Virus record (IMG/VR): IMGVR_UViG_3300007346_000276
Span: 1 to 22,549 of that record
Length of the DNA stretch: 22,549 nt
Direction: 5' to 3' (one strand)
DNA from: a virus
Numbering within the stretch: position 1 is the first letter of the stretch; each line of letters starts with the position of its first letter. Positions 20,623-22,549 of the stretch are shown one piece after another. The notes under the pieces were generated by a model. It did not search any database. It was not told where the DNA came from and saw only the letters and a list, made by a program, of their open reading frames with translations. The position numbers were made by a program, and so were the translations under genes.

Positions 20623-20998
20623 CAAAACCCCCTAAATCTTTTTTCATGGCTAAATCATAATCAGCATTAAATGGTTTAAACTCTACTGTATCAACTGACT
20701 TATAGAATTTATTAACCATGTCGATTAATTCACTGTCGCCACTTTTATTTACATACTCAATAAAAGAAGTGGAATCGAATCGCCTTTGATTACGATTTAT
20801 TTTTTGAACAAAAGATTTGTTATCAAGAATTATGATATTGATTTTTGCTCTATCAAAAATTCCCGATACAATTTCTTTAGTATCAGTTCTTAACTTACTA
20901 TACTTTTTGTATAAGTAAGATTGAGCAACGTATGAATTAAGCACACGTTTATCTGCTTGACTTACTGTCGGCAGATTTTTTTGTTTTACTGTTGTCAT
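20612..20998 (-). CDS. Small basic protein of unknown function, first gene of operon
   Basis: This 128-aa protein starts at ATG 20998 behind AGAGGAAACA. It begins MTTVKQKNLPTVSQADKRVL and has a helical, Tyr-rich part (SYVAQSYLYKKYSKLRTD), a hydrophobic beta segment (AKINIIILDNKSF) and RRFDSTSFIEYVNKSGDSEL, then MVNKFYKSVDTVEFKPF. The last block resembles a motif (RFDxxxF...Y..F.K....F) I recall from phage proteins whose role is unknown. The 5-prime leader holds alternating ATAAGATAA repeats, so the operon may be autoregulated or subject to a repressor. It could be the small terminase or a repressor; I cannot decide. Confidence 0.6.
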   Translation of the reverse strand: MTTVKQKNLPTVSQADKRVLNSYVAQSYLYKKYSKLRTDTKEIVSGIFDRAKINIIILDNKSFVQKINRNQRRFDSTSFIEYVNKSGDSELIDMVNKFYKSVDTVEFKPFNADYDLAMKKDLGGFDVK

Positions 20999-21020
20999 TG
21001 TTTCCTCTTTGTTAAGTTAA

Positions 21021-21059
21021 ATAAGATAAATTATTTTATCTTATCTTGGATAAGATAAG
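21021..21059. promoter_or_regulatory. Alternating ATAAGATAA repeats (operator or iterons)
   Basis: The 9-mer ataagataa occurs at 21021-21029, inverted (ttatcttat) at 21036-21044, and again direct at 21050-21058. The first two form a perfect 10-bp inverted repeat (21021-21030 and 21035-21044, loop ttat). A second pair, cttatctt and aagataag (21040-21047 and 21052-21059), overlaps it. They lie 23-60 bases upstream of the start of the 128-aa gene. The pattern fits a binding site for a dimeric repressor or replication initiator. Confidence 0.6.
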
Positions 21060-21119
21060 TATTTTTTTACAAATTACAATAGTTATAAAAAATAAATTTT
21101 AATTATTTTTTACTTGGTT

Positions 21120-21128
21120 TGTGGATAA
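21120..21128 (-). promoter_or_regulatory. DnaA-box consensus match in AT-rich tract
   Basis: The minus strand reads TTATCCACA, identical to the bacterial DnaA-box consensus. It lies in a very AT-rich tract (21010-21165). One 9-mer match in 22.5 kb is not strong evidence alone (about 0.17 expected by chance at even composition). The context of AT-rich DNA and nearby repeats makes it worth noting as part of a possible origin. Confidence 0.35.
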
Positions 21129-21301
21129 AATTTTTACATTTTTATTTTTTAGATTTTCTGCAATCCTGCCATTTTGGGTGCTGCCTGCTTAAAAAAGTCT
21201 TCCATAGATGCCCGAGAATTGACGAAACGAGGTTGCGAGGTATCCTAGTACCCCCAAGATTTTAAGAAATGTTTGATAACGAGAAAGAACGAGATTAGGG
21301 C

Positions 21302-21499
21302 GAGTGGTCTAAAACAGGAGCTACTCTGACAAAAGACCACTCATATTGTGGTCAGCTTTGGGAAACTCCCCTTGGTGCTGACCGTACCGTGCTTCCAACC
21401 GAAGCGATGTTATCTTTTTCCGTACGAGCTTGGTTGGTGAATTCTGCTATCCGAGAATTCATCAGCCAAGAACGGTGGCGAGAGTGCTACTCGCCACCG
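21302..21499 (+). ncRNA. Structured RNA or DNA element with four stem-loops (candidate)
   Basis: Four stems follow one another: 21302-21310/21334-21342 (9 bp, gagtggtct); 21350-21356/21377-21383 (7 bp, ggtcagc, extendable to 10 bp using two G-U pairs on the plus strand, and enclosing a small ggga/tccc stem); 21429-21445/21454-21470 (17 bp with two G-U pairs, 8-nt loop); and 21473-21482/21490-21499 (10 bp, cggtggcgag). The wobble pairs in stems two and three are G-U only in plus-strand RNA and would be A-C mismatches on the minus strand. This suggests transcription opposite to all genes. No plus-strand promoter or terminator was found, so a DNA-level site is possible. Confidence 0.45.
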
Positions 21500-21509
21500 A
21501 GAAACTTAA

Positions 21510-21917
21510 TTACCACCAACTTGAATAGTACACAAAGCGACCAGCTTCAAGTTCTTTTTTTGCTTTATCAATGATGTCCAAGTCATATTTTTTCTGCTCC
21601 TCATGTTCATCATACGAGTAACTATCATTGCCAAAGAAGAAACCTTGCGTGGCGGGCAACTTTTCTTCCTTAATATCTTTTTCCAAATTCAGCAACTCAT
21701 CACGAGAAAGGTAATACCGAACACAGTTGAAATCGGTGTCAACATCACTATGACGATTACACCACTTTTCCTCAAACCAACCATGCAAACGATTGTGCTT
21801 TCGCCAATATCCTAACTCCCTTTCTTGCTCTTCTTCTCCCTCTTTCTTTTCTCTGTTTTCCACTTCCAAACTTTCTATACGTTTGTCAGTGCTGTACATG
21901 TACATATCTAACCCCAT
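21510..21917 (-). CDS. MGLDMY-family protein of unknown function
   Basis: This 135-aa protein begins MGLDMYMY and has the blocks RELGYWRKHNRLHGWFEEKW, DFNCVRYYLSRDELLNLEKD, LPATQGFFFGNDSYSYDEHE and a C-terminal FVYYSSWW. I recognise this as a family found in many phages and some bacteria (start MGLDMYLY, LGYWRK.NxIHxWF, NC..Y.VS...L..L, GFFFG, YYSSWW end), without an assigned function. Its conserved Trp, His and Cys suggest a binding or enzyme site but no known catalytic motif. The start has AAGGAG six bases upstream. Its message may end at the 10-bp hairpin 12 bases downstream. Confidence 0.75.
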   Translation of the reverse strand: MGLDMYMYSTDKRIESLEVENREKKEGEEEQERELGYWRKHNRLHGWFEEKWCNRHSDVDTDFNCVRYYLSRDELLNLEKDIKEEKLPATQGFFFGNDSYSYDEHEEQKKYDLDIIDKAKKELEAGRFVYYSSWW

Positions 21918-21950
21918 TGTAACTCCTTTGTTAAAGTTTTGTTTTCTTCT

Positions 21951-21978
21951 GTCTTATCATAATAAGAGAACTTGTCAA
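21951..21978 (-). promoter_or_regulatory. Weak promoter candidate before the MGLDMY gene
   Basis: The minus strand carries a perfect -35 box TTGACA (21978-21973) followed after 16 bases by TAAGAC (21956-21951), which matches the -10 consensus at only three positions. It lies 35 to 60 bases upstream of the start codon, in the untranslated gap after the 41-aa gene. It could drive a separate message for this gene. Confidence 0.3.
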
Positions 21979-21996
21979 CTAACTTTTTGGTTGTAT

Positions 21997-22122
21997 TTAA
22001 AAAAAGTTCATCAGCCCATCTGCCATCGCCAGAGCCAGCAGTCCGACGCCGAAGGTTACCCAATCGGCATCGGTTGTCAACGAGACGCTGACGATTAACA
22101 GTACGAGAATTAGAAACCACAT
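21997..22122 (-). CDS. 41-aa two-segment membrane protein
   Basis: This gene lies in a different frame from the longer open frame over the same DNA. From ATG 22122 it reads MWFLILVLLIVSVSL, then TTDADW, then VTFGVGLLALAMADGLMNFF and stop at 21997. That is two hydrophobic segments joined by a short acidic turn, an ideal small integral membrane hairpin. The overlapping longer frame (73 codons) gives an Arg-rich, low-quality sequence with no family resemblance. The start is three bases past the stop of the 94-aa gene. It may be a small holin-like or regulatory membrane peptide; the function is unknown. Confidence 0.62.
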   Translation of the reverse strand: MWFLILVLLIVSVSLTTDADWVTFGVGLLALAMADGLMNFF

Positions 22123-22125
22123 TCA

Positions 22126-22410
22126 TCATTCTTCCACATCGAGAACCTCAACCGCCTGACGCTCCACCACCTCTTCGCTTTCTACATCTGCAGGCAGCTC
22201 CCACTCACCGTAGTCCGCAGCCTCCAGAGCTTCCTTCTCCGACGAGGCCTCAACGTAGACCCTACGAGCAACGACATCTGATACGAGAACGAGGTAACGT
22301 TTCTTCACCTTACTCTCCGCCCAGCTGTTGCCGTTGGCAATGCATTTATCTTTGGATCCCCCAACCAAGAGATATTCCTGTCCCGCTTCTGGTGCATCCA
22401 TCTTAGTCAT
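22126..22410 (-). CDS. Small acidic protein of unknown function (94 aa)
   Basis: I place the start at ATG 22410 (MTKMDAPEAGQEYLLVGG), seven bases after AGGA and overlapping the stop of the upstream partial gene by 8 bp. An ATG eleven codons further up is possible but lacks a ribosome site and overlaps deeper. The protein has KKRYLVLVSDVVARRVYVEA then SSEKEALEAADYGEWELPAD, a beta strand pair followed by a helix as in small domains of many phage proteins with the pattern V.V.A.SEEEAL, then an acidic tail (VESEEVVERQAVEVLDVEE). It is clearly GC-richer than the genes downstream. Function unknown. Confidence 0.6.
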   Translation of the reverse strand: MTKMDAPEAGQEYLLVGGSKDKCIANGNSWAESKVKKRYLVLVSDVVARRVYVEASSEKEALEAADYGEWELPADVESEEVVERQAVEVLDVEE

Positions 22411-22549
22411 GAAGAATCCTGCTCCAAGTTGTGTTGTCGGCATTCAAACGCAGCAGCGCCTGTTTGCTGTAGATAGATCCTACTTCATCAAACAATCCTA
22501 GCTGAGTACCGTGGACTTCACACAGAAGTGTTTTCTTGACTCCTTTACC
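22403..22549 (-). CDS. Partial gene at right edge (C-terminal 48 residues)
   Basis: The frame is open from the right edge to TAA 22403-22405. It reads GKGVKKTLLCEVHGTQLGLF, then DEVGSIYSKQALLRLNADNT and TWSRILHD. It looks like genuine protein (balanced composition, codon use like the GC-rich 94-aa gene) and overlaps that gene's start by 8 bp, a typical coupled junction. The N-terminal part lies outside the window. I do not recognise the family. Confidence 0.55.
   Translation of the reverse strand, partial: GKGVKKTLLCEVHGTQLGLFDEVGSIYSKQALLRLNADNTTWSRILHD

Larger units (their letters stand above)
21001..21509. other. Gene-free region of about 500 bp with several signals
   Basis: I find no convincing gene in either strand. 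The left part (21001-21170) is extremely AT-rich and holds the ATAAGATAA repeats and a DnaA-box match. The right part (21290-21500) holds four consecutive stem-loops. Base composition changes here, from AT-rich on the left to GC-richer on the right. Candidate functions include replication origin, operator and structured RNA; each part is listed separately. Confidence 0.6.

Noticed and set aside
21302-21499. tRNA gene or CRISPR array in the stem-loop region
   Set aside because: No tRNA T-loop (GTTCRANYC), no acceptor end and no cloverleaf spacing; the stems differ in sequence, so they are not direct repeats with spacers.
21389-21574. 61-codon plus-strand frame starting in the stem-loop region
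   Set aside because: It runs through two perfect hairpins and into the end of the minus-strand MGLDMY gene, and has no recognisable sequence or ribosome site.
21908-22129. 73-codon minus frame with Arg-rich product
   Set aside because: The alternative frame over the same DNA encodes a clean two-segment membrane protein, and the tail of the longer frame only reads through the leader of the next gene.
22411-22443. Upstream ATG (22443) as start of the 94-aa protein
   Set aside because: A stop codon immediately precedes it, there is no Shine-Dalgarno, and it overlaps the end of the partial upstream gene by 41 bp; ATG 22410 has AGGA and an 8-bp coupled overlap.
1-22549. Integrase, repressor, attachment site or insertion sequence
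   Set aside because: I looked for tyrosine or serine recombinase motifs, transposase DDE motifs and duplicated tRNA ends and saw none, so this window gives no evidence of lysogeny or mobile elements.

Overview
This window is most likely part of the genome of a tailed bacteriophage (Caudoviricetes) with a short-tailed (podovirus-like) neck. It resembles uncultured marine phages infecting AT-rich alphaproteobacteria of the SAR11 type. The host and virion type are inferences. They rest on the AT-rich genes, the set of neck and structural proteins (terminase, portal, scaffold, HK97-fold capsid, SU10-type adaptor, tail fibre), the absence of a tape-measure gene, and many tiny conserved proteins that I recognise from marine viral metagenomes. 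Every gene I can support lies on the minus strand, so the genome reads from high to low coordinates.

In transcription order, 22.55-21.5 kb is a short GC-richer module: a partial gene, a 94-aa acidic protein, a 41-aa membrane protein hidden in an alternative frame, and a 135-aa protein of the MGLDMY family. From 21.5 to 21.0 kb there is about 500 nt with no convincing gene. It holds four consecutive stem-loops, an AT-rich tract with a consensus DnaA-box 9-mer, and three alternating copies of ATAAGATAA just before the next operon. That operon (21.0-20.1 kb) has two unknown proteins and a GIY-YIG-like protein with altered catalytic positions. A palindrome-rich spacer (20.08-20.0 kb) precedes the large terminase.

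From 20.0 to 7.5 kb is the packaging and head module: terminase, three linked small or large unknown proteins (one 775 aa, with a domain resembling those of phage and plasmid polyvalent proteins), portal, a DUF6496-like protein with an EF-hand, a probable holin, small basic proteins, a GroES co-chaperonin, scaffold, a conserved capsid-associated protein, a decoration-like protein and the major capsid protein. A textbook intrinsic terminator follows the capsid gene.

From 7.4 to 1 kb are two small beta-type structural proteins, a DUF6321-like Cys/Arg-rich protein, an unknown 218-aa protein, a lysis-type cluster (membrane/coiled-coil protein, small lipoprotein, M15 peptidase endolysin), a nest of very small basic proteins, the neck/adaptor proteins and a tail-fibre gene that runs off the left edge.

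The genes are very tightly coupled. Twelve junctions share a single base in the form TAATG and four share ATGA, so nearly all of the late region is probably translated from polycistronic messages. The main points for a second look are the families of short shared C-terminal tails on many small proteins, genes nested in two frames, the structured + strand element at 21.3-21.5 kb, the ATAAGATAA operator/iteron region, and the palindromic spacer beside the terminase.
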